This document shows, piece by piece, positions 8,774 to 18,683 of a stretch of DNA of 39,671 nucleotides (its first letter is position 1; each line of letters opens with the position of its first letter). Source of the stretch: an uncultured Acidimicrobiales bacterium (GTDB lineage: Bacteria > Actinomycetota > Acidimicrobiia > Acidimicrobiales > SZUA-35); NCBI GenBank assembly GCA_937930695.1, contig CALHCB010000183.1, positions 1 through 39,671 on the forward strand, written 5' to 3'. Made by a program: the position numbers and the translations under genes. The notes under the pieces were generated by a model. That model was not told the DNA's origin, searched no databases, and saw nothing but the letters and a program-made list of their open reading frames with translations.

Positions 8774-9463
8774 TCAGTCGGCTCGCGCCGCGATCGCTCG
8801 ATCGACGTGAGCGCTGATGACCGACACAACCTCGTCGATATCGAGATACGTCGTATCCACTTCGATCGCACCGTCGGCTCTGCGAAGCGGGTCATGCTGC
8901 CGGCTCGTATCGAGTGCGTCGCGCCTTGCAATGTCTGCGGCAACGGTGTCGTAGTCGAGATCCATCACTTCTCCGGCTCGTCTCGCCGCTCTCACCTCTG
9001 CGCTGGCAGTCAGGTAGATCTTCGTCAGCGCATCGGGAAAGACGGCCGAACCGATGTCTCGACCTTCGAGCACACCGCCTCCCCTGCGATGTGCCCACTC
9101 CCGCTGACGACTGACCAGTTCGGACCGCACGTCCGGGTGAGCGGCCACCGCAGACACCGCCCGGGTGACTTCAGGTCCTCGGATCTCCAGCGTTGCATCG
9201 AGCCCGTTGACAATGATGTCGCCGTTCTCGGGCATTTGGAGCGTCATTTCTCTGGCGATCGATGCTGTGGTGACTGCATCTTCTGGGTCCGCCCCGGTCG
9301 CGATCACCGCGAACGTGACGGATCGGTACATGGCCCCCGTATCGAGGTACGGAAGTTCCAGTCGTTTCGCGAGGGCCTGGGCGATCGTTGATTTTCCCGA
9401 ACCGGCTGGTCCGTCAATCGCGATCACGTTCAGGTTGGGCGCAGGTTGGGCGAGATCTGCCAT
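8774..9463 (-). CDS. cmk: Cytidylate kinase
   Basis: CMP/dCMP kinase of 229 residues, which makes CDP and dCDP for nucleic acid and phospholipid precursors. It has a P-loop near the N-terminus (AIDGPAGSGKST), the LPYLDTGAMYR segment that binds the nucleotide base, and the GRDIGSAVFP motif typical of bacterial Cmk. The chosen ATG at 9463 overlaps the TGA of tyrA by one base (TGATG). A longer reading from 9529 would add 22 residues that overlap tyrA and have no family counterpart. Confidence 0.95.
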   Translation of the reverse strand: MADLAQPAPNLNVIAIDGPAGSGKSTIAQALAKRLELPYLDTGAMYRSVTFAVIATGADPEDAVTTASIAREMTLQMPENGDIIVNGLDATLEIRGPEVTRAVSAVAAHPDVRSELVSRQREWAHRRGGGVLEGRDIGSAVFPDALTKIYLTASAEVRAARRAGEVMDLDYDTVAADIARRDALDTSRQHDPLRRADGAIEVDTTYLDIDEVVSVISAHVDRAIAARAD

Positions 9464-10527
9464 CAATCGAGCTTTCGGGTCCGGGGGCGGTAGCCGCGAG
9501 CCATGAGGCCACCAACGAATCGCTCGCACAACGCCTCGTCGACGACCATGATCATGACGCCTCGACGACCCTCGCCTGAGTGCGTGAGTTCAAGATCAAA
9601 GATGTTCACGTCAAGCTCCGCCGCCAGGGTCGCAATCGCGGCAATCTGACCAGGCTCGTCGGGAATCGGAATCTTGATCTCGGTCAGCGCCTCGGACAAG
9701 CCGAATCCGGTGGGCAGGTTCAATCGAGCTTCTCGAGCTCGTTCGAGTACCTCGAGAATCCCGTCACGATCGTCAGCCAAGACTTTGGTTCGCATCTCTG
9801 ACAATGCCTCGGTCAAGCGTTCGAGTCCGGCGGCAATGGCGGTCCGATTGGCAGAACAAATGTCTGGCCAGATCGATGGTCTCCCTGCGGAGATTCTGGT
9901 CATGTCCCGGAATCCGCCAGCGGCCAGTCGCAAAAGCGCCCGGTGCTCGACCGACGTGTCGTCGGCCAACGTCATCAGCGCTGCCGCGGTGAGATGCGGC
10001 ACATGGCTCACCTGAGCAACAAGCTGATCGTGCGTCCGCGGATCGAGGGCGATCGTCTCGGCGCCCATCGCCCGCACCGCTGATCGCACGGCGGCGAAGG
10101 CGCCTTCATCCGTCTCGGTCGTGGGCGTCAAGACCCACATCGCCCCGTCGAACATCTCGGCCTTGGCCCCAACCAGCCCATCGAGCTCGGATCCTGCCAT
10201 CGGGTGGCCGCCTACGAATCTCGAGTTGTCAACTGCTCGACAGATGTCCAGCTTTGTCGAGCCAACGTCGGTAACGGGTCCCTCTGTCTTGGCCAAGGCT
10301 GCCGTCGCTGCTTCGGGGATTTGACCAACGGTCGTCGCGATGATCGTCAGGTCGACGTCAGGGTCGGTACCAATGGCGTCAAGAACACCGAGACGGAGCG
10401 CTTCGGCTTCGACGTCGGGGTCTGCATCGGTGCCAATGATCTTCCAACCGGCTCGCTTGAGCGCCAGCGCGACCGAACCACCGATCAAACCCGTGCCGAC
10501 AACATTCGCCCGGTCGGCAGAGGTCAT
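9463..10527 (-). CDS. tyrA: Prephenate dehydrogenase with C-terminal ACT domain
   Basis: TyrA oxidatively decarboxylates prephenate to 4-hydroxyphenylpyruvate in tyrosine synthesis. The 354-residue protein opens with an NAD(P)-binding Rossmann motif (GTGLIGGSVALAL). It has the catalytic-region signature GGHPMAGSE and the QVSHVPHLTAAAL helix, and ends with an ACT domain over about the last 80 residues (IPIPDEPGQIAAIATLAAEL), which usually gives tyrosine feedback control. The gene overlaps the chorismate mutase gene by ATGA, so the two consecutive enzymes of the pathway are co-translated. Confidence 0.94.
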   Translation of the reverse strand: MTSADRANVVGTGLIGGSVALALKRAGWKIIGTDADPDVEAEALRLGVLDAIGTDPDVDLTIIATTVGQIPEAATAALAKTEGPVTDVGSTKLDICRAVDNSRFVGGHPMAGSELDGLVGAKAEMFDGAMWVLTPTTETDEGAFAAVRSAVRAMGAETIALDPRTHDQLVAQVSHVPHLTAAALMTLADDTSVEHRALLRLAAGGFRDMTRISAGRPSIWPDICSANRTAIAAGLERLTEALSEMRTKVLADDRDGILEVLERAREARLNLPTGFGLSEALTEIKIPIPDEPGQIAAIATLAAELDVNIFDLELTHSGEGRRGVMIMVVDEALCERFVGGLMARGYRPRTRKLD

Positions 10528-10907
10528 CTGAGATCGCTGTCGCCGGGTTCTGCGAGCTCGGGCCGCAGAGCGGTGGCGCCGCGCAGAAAGACGTGGCGCA
10601 GGTCAGCGCGCTCAGCGTCAGTTTCGATGTGCAGCATGAGCCGGATACAGGACTGAAGCGATCCGTCGACATCCATCTCTTGGGCGCAGAGAAGCGGGAC
10701 ATCGACCAAGCCGAACGTGCGGGCCGCTGCGGCGGGAGGCGCACTTCGGATATCGACTGTTGCGGTGAACAGAATGCTCACCACATCGTCGTGACTGAGC
10801 TCGTTGCGCTCATAAAGCTTTGTCAACAGGTCCGTCGTTCGTCGACGAACTTCGTCTGGCGTATCGGCATCAATCGTGATGGCGCCCCGGAGAGCTCGAA
10901 CAGGCAT
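10524..10907 (-). CDS. aroH: Monofunctional chorismate mutase, AroH type
   Basis: A 127-residue chorismate mutase of the trimeric Bacillus AroH fold, converting chorismate to prephenate, the substrate of the next gene. Family markers are the RGAITID N-terminus, the FTATVDIRSAPPAAAAR segment in the middle, and the CIRLMLHIE segment toward the C-terminus, which together hold the active-site Arg and Glu residues. It heads the aroH-tyrA-cmk-plsC operon. The start is fixed by TATCCT 8 bases upstream, within the 18-base gap after rluB. Confidence 0.93.
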   Translation of the reverse strand: MPVRALRGAITIDADTPDEVRRRTTDLLTKLYERNELSHDDVVSILFTATVDIRSAPPAAAARTFGLVDVPLLCAQEMDVDGSLQSCIRLMLHIETDAERADLRHVFLRGATALRPELAEPGDSDLR

Positions 10908-10915
10908 GCGGGGAG

Positions 10916-10921
10916 AGGATA
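10916..10921 (-). promoter_or_regulatory. -10 hexamer of the aroH-tyrA-cmk-plsC operon
   Basis: TATCCT on the minus strand, 8 bases before the ATG at 10907, in the short gap between rluB and aroH. It splits the minus-strand series into two transcription units. Confidence 0.5.
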
Positions 10922-10925
10922 GAGG

Positions 10926-11651
10926 TCAGGCCCGCGAGACAGCTCGTTGGAGTGACAAGAGTTCTTCTTGAGTGAGCGGCCGCCAGCTTCCGGGTTGAAG
11001 CCTTGTATCGACCAGCGGGCCAATCCTGGTGCGAACGAGGCGAACGACAGGGTGACCGACCGCTTCGCACATCCTGCGTACCTGGCGATTGCGTCCCTCG
11101 TGGATAGTGATTTTGAGGCCTTCATCGCCGACTGCTGCCACTGTCGCCGGTGCGGTGAGCCCGTCGTCGAGCTCGATGCCTTCACGAAGCTGACGTATCG
11201 CAGAGCGGCTTGGCTTCCCGATCACATGGGCCAAGTACTCCTTTTCAATCCCAAAGCTCGGATGGGTCAGCCGATGCGTCAGTCCGCCATCGTTGGTCAA
11301 AAGCAGCAACCCTTCGGTCTCGAGATCGAGCCGACCAACGGGAAATACCCGGGGCGAATCCGGCACGATTTCTACCACCGTGGGTCGGCCTTGTGGATCG
11401 CTCGCTGTGGTGATCACACCAGCTGGCTTGTTGAGCAGGTAACAAACCACATCCGGCAAGGTCGTGAGAATCGCGCCGTCGACCTCGATCTCGTCGGAGT
11501 CTGGATCCACTCTGGCACCGAGAATCGCAACCTTGCCGTTGACCCGCACTCGGCCCTCGGCGATCAGGATCTCGTTCGTCCGGCGACTGCCGACGCCGAT
11601 CCGAGCGAGCACCTTTTGCAGTCGCTCGCCATCGGGCTCGGGATCGATCAC
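10926..11651 (-). CDS. rluB: rRNA pseudouridine synthase (RsuA/RluB family)
   Basis: A 241-residue pseudouridine synthase that isomerises a uridine in rRNA. An N-terminal S4 RNA-binding domain (about 8-60) is followed by the catalytic domain with the essential Asp in GRLDLETEGLLLL (D109) and the GRNRQVRRM motif near residue 190. The scpA-scpB-rluB order is conserved in many Gram-positive bacteria, which supports RluB over other members of the family. Its GTG start overlaps the scpB stop (GTGA). Confidence 0.93.
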   Translation of the reverse strand: MIDPEPDGERLQKVLARIGVGSRRTNEILIAEGRVRVNGKVAILGARVDPDSDEIEVDGAILTTLPDVVCYLLNKPAGVITTASDPQGRPTVVEIVPDSPRVFPVGRLDLETEGLLLLTNDGGLTHRLTHPSFGIEKEYLAHVIGKPSRSAIRQLREGIELDDGLTAPATVAAVGDEGLKITIHEGRNRQVRRMCEAVGHPVVRLVRTRIGPLVDTRLQPGSWRPLTQEELLSLQRAVSRA

Positions 11652-12688
11652 GACCCGGGATGTTCAGGTGTTGATTCCTCGACGGGCGATGCAGTGAGAT
11701 CGATGTCGGGCTCAACCAGGTCCACGATCGGTTCCACAAGATCGATGCTTGGTTCGACCAGATCGATGCGTTCGTCCTCAGTGTCCATCGTGGTCTGCCC
11801 GCCATCCGCAGGTTCGACCTCGGGCTCAGGGAGGTCATCAACCTCTGGCTCGATCAGATCGTTGGAGACCTCGTCTGTGAGATCGATTTCTGAAACATCG
11901 TTCGCCCCCTCAGCAGCAGCAACGTCTGCGGCATACCCCGCTTCGTTCTCGACTCGCAGCGACTGCTCGAGCGCTTCGACCACCTCAGCCGAAGGCACGA
12001 ATTCGCCGAGCGGCGGGAGATCCTTGCGGGACGCCAGACCAACGCGCTCCAAGAACAGTGGCGTTGTCCCGAACATGATCGCTTGGCCCGGGCCAGCATC
12101 GCGAGCAACTTCGCCGATGTACCCCCGTTGCTCCAAGGTCCGCAATACACCGTCGACGTTGACACCACGGATCGCTGAGACCTGGGCCCTCGAGATCGGT
12201 TGCTTGTAGGCAACAATGGCGAGCGTTTCGAGCGCGGCACCAGACAGCCTCGCTGTTTGTCCTTCAAGGGCGAAACGAGCGACGTACGGGGCGGTCGACG
12301 GATGTGTTTGATACCGCCATCCACCAGCGACCTCGGCAAGCTGAAATCCGCGACCTTCGTCTTCGTAGCTTTGGGCCAGGTTCTGACAGATCAACACGAC
12401 CGCATCGAGTGGCAACTCGACCATTTGGGCCAAGAGCTGGCTCGGCGCAGGATCGGTCGAGGACATGACGATCGCTTCGATTGCGCGGGAGGCCTCGGCA
12501 AGCGCACGCTCGGATGGCGGACCGGAAGGAGCGACATCGTCCTCCCGGATTTCGTCGGCCGCGGCGTTGCTGTCCGCGGCGCTGCTGTCCGCTAATTCAC
12601 CCTCGGCGACAGAATCGTCGGCTACCTCTGGAGCAGGAGCCGCATCCTCGTGTTCGCCCACGCCAGCATCCTGGTCTTCGTTGTACAT
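11648..12688 (-). CDS. scpB: Segregation and condensation protein ScpB, with a long acidic C-terminal tail
   Basis: ScpB is a winged-helix kite subunit of the SMC-ScpAB condensin. The 346-residue protein is much longer than the usual 180-220 residues. The core (roughly residues 65-250) has the two winged-helix domains, with AYKQPISRAQVSAIRG as its best family match. About 55 Ala/Glu/Asp-rich residues precede it. Some 100 acidic residues follow, including four copies of a seven-residue DLVEPxx-like unit. The ATG at 12688 lies 11 bases after the scpA stop. A reading from 12763 would overlap scpA by more than 60 bases and is not preferred. Confidence 0.93.
   Translation of the reverse strand: MYNEDQDAGVGEHEDAAPAPEVADDSVAEGELADSSAADSNAAADEIREDDVAPSGPPSERALAEASRAIEAIVMSSTDPAPSQLLAQMVELPLDAVVLICQNLAQSYEDEGRGFQLAEVAGGWRYQTHPSTAPYVARFALEGQTARLSGAALETLAIVAYKQPISRAQVSAIRGVNVDGVLRTLEQRGYIGEVARDAGPGQAIMFGTTPLFLERVGLASRKDLPPLGEFVPSAEVVEALEQSLRVENEAGYAADVAAAEGANDVSEIDLTDEVSNDLIEPEVDDLPEPEVEPADGGQTTMDTEDERIDLVEPSIDLVEPIVDLVEPDIDLTASPVEESTPEHPGS
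11695..11770 (-). repeat. 21-bp tandem repeat coding an acidic heptad in the ScpB tail
   Basis: Tandem copies of about 21 bases encode IDLVEP-type heptapeptides (DLVEPSI, DLVEPIV, DLVEPDI and a degenerate last copy) near the C-terminus of ScpB. Copy number could vary by slippage. Confidence 0.7.
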
Positions 12689-12699
12689 GTTCCGCCTTC

Positions 12700-13578
12700 T
12701 CAGCCTTCGTACATGTCGGCACCGGCCATGACCGATTCCGCTTCGATTTCTCCGCCAATCCACTCAACCGTCAGGTCCCCGAACGCACGAGCTTGGTCAA
12801 TCTCGACAAAACCCTGTTTGAAGAGTTCGAGAACCGCCAAGAACCGAACAACCACTTCGACTCGTTCGACGAGACCTGAGGTCAACGTCCGGAACGTTAC
12901 CGGGCCCGAACGTGGAAGCTCATCGAGCAATTCTTCAATTGCGTCCGTGACGCTCGCAGTGACGCTCGTGACATGGAACAGATCCACGACAGGCTCAGGC
13001 GGTGGTGTCATGGCCTTGATGAACGACTTGCGCAGACGCTCGCCGGTCACGCCGGCGAGCAGGTCGGGCGTCAATCCAAGGAATTCTTCCTCGAGGCCGG
13101 CTCGACGGGGAACAACTTGGGCTGCCCGAGTCGTCAGATCATCCAGAATCTTGGCCGCGTCTTTGAACGTCTTACATTCGAGAAGACGGGAGAGCAGCAA
13201 ATCTCGCTCTTCCCAGATTCCCAGCTCATCATCGAGATCGAAATCGTCATCGATGGGGAGCAGGCGGCGGCATTTCAGCTCGACCAGGGTGGCAGCGATC
13301 AGCAGAAACTCGGTCGCTGTTTCGAGATCACAAAGATCCATCCGGTCGATCTCGGCCAGATAGGCATCCACGATTCCGGACAGAGAAATCTCATAGAGAT
13401 CCACCTCATCCTTGAGAATCAGGTGGAGCAGTAGGTCGAAAGGACCCTCGAAGGATTCTGTCGAAACGCGGTAACCCTTGGCGTCGTTCTCGACTGCTGG
13501 AGGCTCAGCAACAAGGACGGCGCCGGGGCCGGTTTCGAGAGTGGGTGCGTCTGGGGCGCTTGCTTCTACAAATGACAC
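12700..13578 (-). CDS. scpA: Segregation and condensation protein ScpA
   Basis: ScpA is the kleisin that bridges the SMC heads in the bacterial condensin. The 292-residue protein has the N-terminal kleisin signature (FEGPFDLLLHLI, EISLSGIVDAYL) and the EFLLIAATLVELKCRRLLP helix that contacts the SMC neck; the C-terminal winged helix is near the end. The GTG at 13578 is chosen because TAGAAT lies 7 bases before it. An upstream in-frame ATG at 13644 would run through that promoter and overlap trpS on the other strand. It heads the scpA-scpB-rluB operon. Confidence 0.93.
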   Translation of the reverse strand: MSFVEASAPDAPTLETGPGAVLVAEPPAVENDAKGYRVSTESFEGPFDLLLHLILKDEVDLYEISLSGIVDAYLAEIDRMDLCDLETATEFLLIAATLVELKCRRLLPIDDDFDLDDELGIWEERDLLLSRLLECKTFKDAAKILDDLTTRAAQVVPRRAGLEEEFLGLTPDLLAGVTGERLRKSFIKAMTPPPEPVVDLFHVTSVTASVTDAIEELLDELPRSGPVTFRTLTSGLVERVEVVVRFLAVLELFKQGFVEIDQARAFGDLTVEWIGGEIEAESVMAGADMYEG

Positions 13579-13585
13579 TGTTGTG

Positions 13586-13591
13586 ATTCTA
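13586..13591 (-). promoter_or_regulatory. -10 hexamer of scpA-scpB-rluB (leaderless)
   Basis: TAGAAT on the minus strand, 7 bases before the GTG at 13578. It is one half of a compact divergent promoter pair with trpS. Confidence 0.55.
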
Positions 13592-13620
13592 AATGGTCGC
13601 TGGCCGTTCGGCGCGGCCCC

Positions 13621-13626
13621 TACCCT
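13621..13626 (+). promoter_or_regulatory. -10 hexamer of trpS (leaderless)
   Basis: TACCCT, 8 bases before the GTG at 13635. Only 56 bases separate the scpA and trpS start codons. Confidence 0.5.
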
Positions 13627-13634
13627 ACATCTGC

Positions 13635-14651
13635 GTGAACTCATCCTCTGCGGCGCCTAGCGACCGACCCCGTGTTTTCAGTGGTATTCAGCCGTCTGGC
13701 TCCAGCCACCTCGGCAATTACCTCGGCGCGATCAAGAACTGGCACCGGCTCCAGGACGACCACGATGCGGTCTATTGCGTTGTGGATCTCCACGCCTTGA
13801 CGTTGCCAAAGGAAGCTGGAGAGGTGCTGGCCGGCACCATGGACATCGCCCGCATGTTGCTTGCCTCTGGGATCGACCCCGAGCGGTCCGTGTTTTTCGT
13901 GCAATCCCACGTACCGGCACACGCCGAGCTCGGTTGGCTGATGCAAACGGTCACCGCGTATGGCGAACTCAGCCGCATGACACAGTTCAAGGACAAGTCG
14001 ACCCGAGACGGTGCGAGTGGATTCGTCTCTGCTGCGTTGTTCACCTACCCGGCTCTCCAAGCTGCAGACATTCTCCTCTATGACACCAACGTCGTGCCGG
14101 TTGGCGATGACCAGCGACAACACCTCGAACTCAGCCGCGACGTCGCAACCCGATTCAACTCTCGCTACGGCGACACCTTCGTGGTTCCCGAGCACCGCAT
14201 TCCTGAAGCGGGAGCGCGGGTGATGGACCTTCAGCACCCTGAGAACAAGATGTCGAAGTCTGTCGATAGTCCACTTGGGACGGTCAACATGTTGGACACC
14301 CGCAAAGAGGTCGAGAAGAAATTCAAGAAGGCCGTCACGGACAACGACGGCGAGGTGCGGTTTGATCGAGAAGCCAAGCCTGGCGTGTCGAATCTGTTGG
14401 AAATCCTCGCCGCGACAACCGATGCCGATCCCACAACGCTCGCAGCCAACTACGAGCAATACGGGCCGCTCAAGGCCGACACGGCCGAGGCAGTGCTCTC
14501 GATCATCGAGCCGATCCAGGAGAAGCTGGCATCAATTTCTGACGACGACGTGAGCGACGCTCTCGCTGTCGGAGCCGCCAAGGCATCCGCAATTGCTGAG
14601 GGCGTACTCGACCGGGCATACGACGCCGTCGGGCTCATGCGGCGCCGCTAA
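13635..14651 (+). CDS. trpS: Tryptophanyl-tRNA synthetase
   Basis: Class I aminoacyl-tRNA synthetase of 338 residues, charging tRNA-Trp. The HIGH-type motif is SSHLGNYLGA near residue 25, the class I TrpRS blocks VPVGDDQRQHLELSRD and RIPEAGARVMDL follow, and the KMSKS loop is intact (NKMSKSVDSPLG). Length and order match bacterial TrpS. The GTG at 13635 is preferred over the ATG at 13593 because a TACCCT box lies 8 bases upstream and the first 14 codons of the longer reading have no family counterpart. It lies where xerD/parA are found in many actinobacteria. Confidence 0.97.
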   Translation: MNSSSAAPSDRPRVFSGIQPSGSSHLGNYLGAIKNWHRLQDDHDAVYCVVDLHALTLPKEAGEVLAGTMDIARMLLASGIDPERSVFFVQSHVPAHAELGWLMQTVTAYGELSRMTQFKDKSTRDGASGFVSAALFTYPALQAADILLYDTNVVPVGDDQRQHLELSRDVATRFNSRYGDTFVVPEHRIPEAGARVMDLQHPENKMSKSVDSPLGTVNMLDTRKEVEKKFKKAVTDNDGEVRFDREAKPGVSNLLEILAATTDADPTTLAANYEQYGPLKADTAEAVLSIIEPIQEKLASISDDDVSDALAVGAAKASAIAEGVLDRAYDAVGLMRRR

Positions 14652-14668
14652 CTCTCCGGGACAACTGC

Positions 14669-15181
14669 TCAGTCGTCGTCGCAGGCTTTCAGAACATCGC
14701 CGATCTCGCGATCGACTCGCCATCTCTCGACGGGTCGATGGTGATCTCCCGCCCATGCCGAGGTGAGCGCGGATGCACCTGCCTCGACGAGCAGTTGCTC
14801 GCCGAGCTCGGGGTGAAGGCGATATTGCGCCATGCGGCGCCGGGGTCCCGATGTGGTGACCCACTCGGTGGCGAGCGTGTCGGGCGCCACGGCCCAAAGC
14901 ACCGTTGCTACAACCCGAGCCGGCGTTCGATAGCCGCACACAACCTTGCCCACGTCGTGAAGCAACGCTGCTGGGAGCACCGGTTCAACTGGGTCATCCA
15001 GTACATCATCGACGAGGCGAGCCACCTCGATGGCATGACGACGATCGGGGTTGTTCATTCGCCCCCAAAGGAGTTGCTCACCCTCCCCGAGCTGGGCCAG
15101 TGCCCATGCCTCGTCTTCGGGCCCTGGCGCGCCCGGTTTGATCGCCCCAAAGAACCTGCGGGTGAGATGGAAAAGGCTCAC
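14669..15181 (-). CDS. HD-domain phosphohydrolase-like protein
   Basis: A 170-residue HD-superfamily protein. The metal-binding residues appear in order: RRHAIEVARLV (first His), ALLHDVGK (the HD pair), then HPELGEQLL and GDHHRP. This is the layout of small HD hydrolases that act on nucleotides or phosphoesters; no substrate can be assigned. Its GTG start overlaps the NUDIX gene stop (GTGA), so it is the third gene of pyrG-NUDIX-HD. It converges on trpS with a 17-base gap and no visible terminator. Confidence 0.8.
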   Translation of the reverse strand: MSLFHLTRRFFGAIKPGAPGPEDEAWALAQLGEGEQLLWGRMNNPDRRHAIEVARLVDDVLDDPVEPVLPAALLHDVGKVVCGYRTPARVVATVLWAVAPDTLATEWVTTSGPRRRMAQYRLHPELGEQLLVEAGASALTSAWAGDHHRPVERWRVDREIGDVLKACDDD

Positions 15182-15729
15182 CAGCCCAAGCGACGGGCGG
15201 CGGCGAGCAGGCCGATGATCGACTTCGCATCGGTGATGGAGCCATCGAGGGCCATCGTGACCGCTTCTGCCACCGGGAAACGGCGGACCACCATGTATTG
15301 CTCTTCCAGCGAGTCGACCCGCCTACCGACTTCAACCAATTCAGTCGCCAGAAAGACTTCCTGGAACTCATCACAAAAGCCGGGTGAATGATGCAGATTG
15401 ATCAATGGTTCGAGTCGATCGGCTCGCATCCCGATCTCTTCTTCAAGTTCTCGAGCGATCGTGGCCAGCGCCGGCTCTCCGACAACGTCCTTCTTGCCCG
15501 CCGGGATCTCCCACATATCGCCATCGATCGGCGCGCGGTACTGGCGAACGAGGTACACCTCACCATCATCAACCGCGACCGCAGAGACTGCCCCGGGATG
15601 GCGGACGATGTCGCGCACGAATTCACCTTCAGGACCCTCAAAGATGCCGTTTCGAAAGGAAACGACTTGCCCCTCGTGGACAACATCATCTCGGAGAAAT
15701 CGGAAAGGGGAACGCTCTTCGTCAGTCAT
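15178..15729 (-). CDS. NUDIX hydrolase (ADP-ribose pyrophosphatase-like)
   Basis: A 183-residue NUDIX hydrolase. The Nudix box core is E-x7-REL-x-EE-x-G, seen as EPALATIARELEEEIGM. The glycine that normally sits six positions before the first Glu is displaced by one. Upstream, VYLVRQYRAPIDGDMWEIPAGKKD matches ADP-ribose pyrophosphatases, which cleave ADP-ribose to AMP and ribose 5-phosphate. It follows pyrG by 43 bases; a pyrG-NUDIX pair is conserved in actinobacteria (M. tuberculosis Rv1699-Rv1700). Confidence 0.9.
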   Translation of the reverse strand: MTDEERSPFRFLRDDVVHEGQVVSFRNGIFEGPEGEFVRDIVRHPGAVSAVAVDDGEVYLVRQYRAPIDGDMWEIPAGKKDVVGEPALATIARELEEEIGMRADRLEPLINLHHSPGFCDEFQEVFLATELVEVGRRVDSLEEQYMVVRRFPVAEAVTMALDGSITDAKSIIGLLAAARRLGW

Positions 15730-15772
15730 TCGAGGTCACCTGCTGCAGATGAGGAGGACGAGATCAGGCGCC

Positions 15773-17512
<1,740 letters not shown>

Positions 17513-17526
17513 TTAGCGCGCTCGGC

Positions 17527-17532
17527 TACGTT
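17527..17532 (+). promoter_or_regulatory. -10 hexamer of the AcuI/YhdH-like gene
   Basis: TACGTT, 8 bases before the ATG at 17541, in the 58-base gap divergent from pyrG. Confidence 0.5.
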
Positions 17533-17540
17533 CCAGGCTT

Positions 17541-18605
17541 ATGCAATCAGCAACCGAGTCAACAAAGCCATCATCGACCTTTCGTGCCCTGCTCCTTGAG
17601 CAGGTCGATGTCGACGGCAAACCGCGTGTTTCCGGCGAAGTCACCGAACTCACCAACGATCAACTTCCGGATGGCGACGTCACCGTCGCTGTGGAATATT
17701 CCACACTCAATTACAAGGACGGAATGATCCTGCAGGGAATCGGGCGTCTTGTTCGCGACTATCCACACATTCCAGGAGTCGATCTCGCGGGAGTCGTCGA
17801 ACATTCAGACGATGACCGATTCTCACCGGGCGACCGCGTTGTGCTCACCGGATGGCGAGTCGGTGAAGTGTGGTGGGGTGGCTACGCCGCCCGCGCCCGG
17901 GTGAAGGGCGACTGGCTCGTCCCGATCCCCGATGGAGTCACCACTCGCCAGGCCATGGCCGTCGGCACTGCAGGGTTCACCGCCATGCAGGCGCTCATGG
18001 CGCTCGAGGACCAACAGTCATCCGGCCAGCCGAGCTTCGTCGCTGGTTCTCCCCTGCTCGTCACTGGCGCATCCGGCGGCGTCGGGTCCTCCGCAATCAT
18101 CTGGGCCGCTACCGCAGGTCATCACGTCGTCGCTTCGACCGGTCGACCGGAGAACAGCGGCGATCTCACCGCTCTGGGTGCAGCCGAAATCATCGACCGC
18201 TCCGAGCTCGCAGAGAACCCCAGTCGACCTCTCCTGGGAGAACGGTGGGGAGGTTGCATCGACGCCGTTGGTGGCGACACGCTTGCGCACGTCCTCACCG
18301 AAATGAACAGCGGAGCATCCATCGCAGCGTGCGGTCTCGCCGGCGGCAACGGTCTTGAGACAACCGTGATCCCGTTCTTGCTCCGAGGCGTCAACCTCCT
18401 TGGCATTGATTCGGTGATGTGCCCGACGTCGCGCCGGGTCGAAGTCTGGGACCGGATCGCGGCAGCGCTCTCAGATAGCAAGGTTGCCGATCACCTCGAA
18501 TCCATGACCTCTGAGGTTGACCTCAGCGAAGTGTCGGCACTCGCTCCACAGATTTTGGCTGGCCAGGTCAAGGGTCGCACCGTCGTCGCAACCTCGGCGA
18601 ACTGA
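17541..18605 (+). CDS. AcuI/YhdH-family quinone oxidoreductase (acryloyl-CoA reductase type)
   Basis: A 354-residue medium-chain dehydrogenase/reductase without zinc-binding cysteines, of the YhdH/AcuI group. AcuI reduces acryloyl-CoA to propionyl-CoA with NADPH and detoxifies acrylate, including that from DMSP. Group motifs are STLNYKDGMILQG, HIPGVDLAGVVE, VVLTGWRVGEVWWGGYAARARVK in the catalytic half and the NADP-binding LLVTGASGGVGSSAI. The length is slightly above the usual 325-330. It is monocistronic: a -10 box lies before it and a strong terminator after it. General YhdH proteins share these motifs, so acryloyl-CoA as substrate is a hypothesis, made more interesting by the DddP-like gene 7 kb away. 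Confidence 0.85.
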   Translation: MQSATESTKPSSTFRALLLEQVDVDGKPRVSGEVTELTNDQLPDGDVTVAVEYSTLNYKDGMILQGIGRLVRDYPHIPGVDLAGVVEHSDDDRFSPGDRVVLTGWRVGEVWWGGYAARARVKGDWLVPIPDGVTTRQAMAVGTAGFTAMQALMALEDQQSSGQPSFVAGSPLLVTGASGGVGSSAIIWAATAGHHVVASTGRPENSGDLTALGAAEIIDRSELAENPSRPLLGERWGGCIDAVGGDTLAHVLTEMNSGASIAACGLAGGNGLETTVIPFLLRGVNLLGIDSVMCPTSRRVEVWDRIAAALSDSKVADHLESMTSEVDLSEVSALAPQILAGQVKGRTVVATSAN

Positions 18606-18616
18606 CGAGCACCATC

Positions 18617-18649
18617 CGCTCACCGGCTGTGTCCAGCCGGTGAGCGTTT
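18617..18649 (+). terminator. Rho-independent terminator after the AcuI/YhdH-like gene
   Basis: A perfect 13-bp stem (18617-18629 with 18634-18646, starting CGCTCACCGG), a TGTC loop and a short TTT run 11 bases after the stop codon. The U-tract is short but the stem is very strong. Confidence 0.8.
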
Positions 18650-18683
18650 GCGCTGGGACTGACTCCTGACCGACGATGACCGC

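Noticed and set aside
10968-12209. 413-codon plus-strand open frame opposite rluB and scpB
   Set aside because: It lies antisense to two conserved genes, and its second half is a low-complexity Ser/Thr reading of the acidic ScpB tail.
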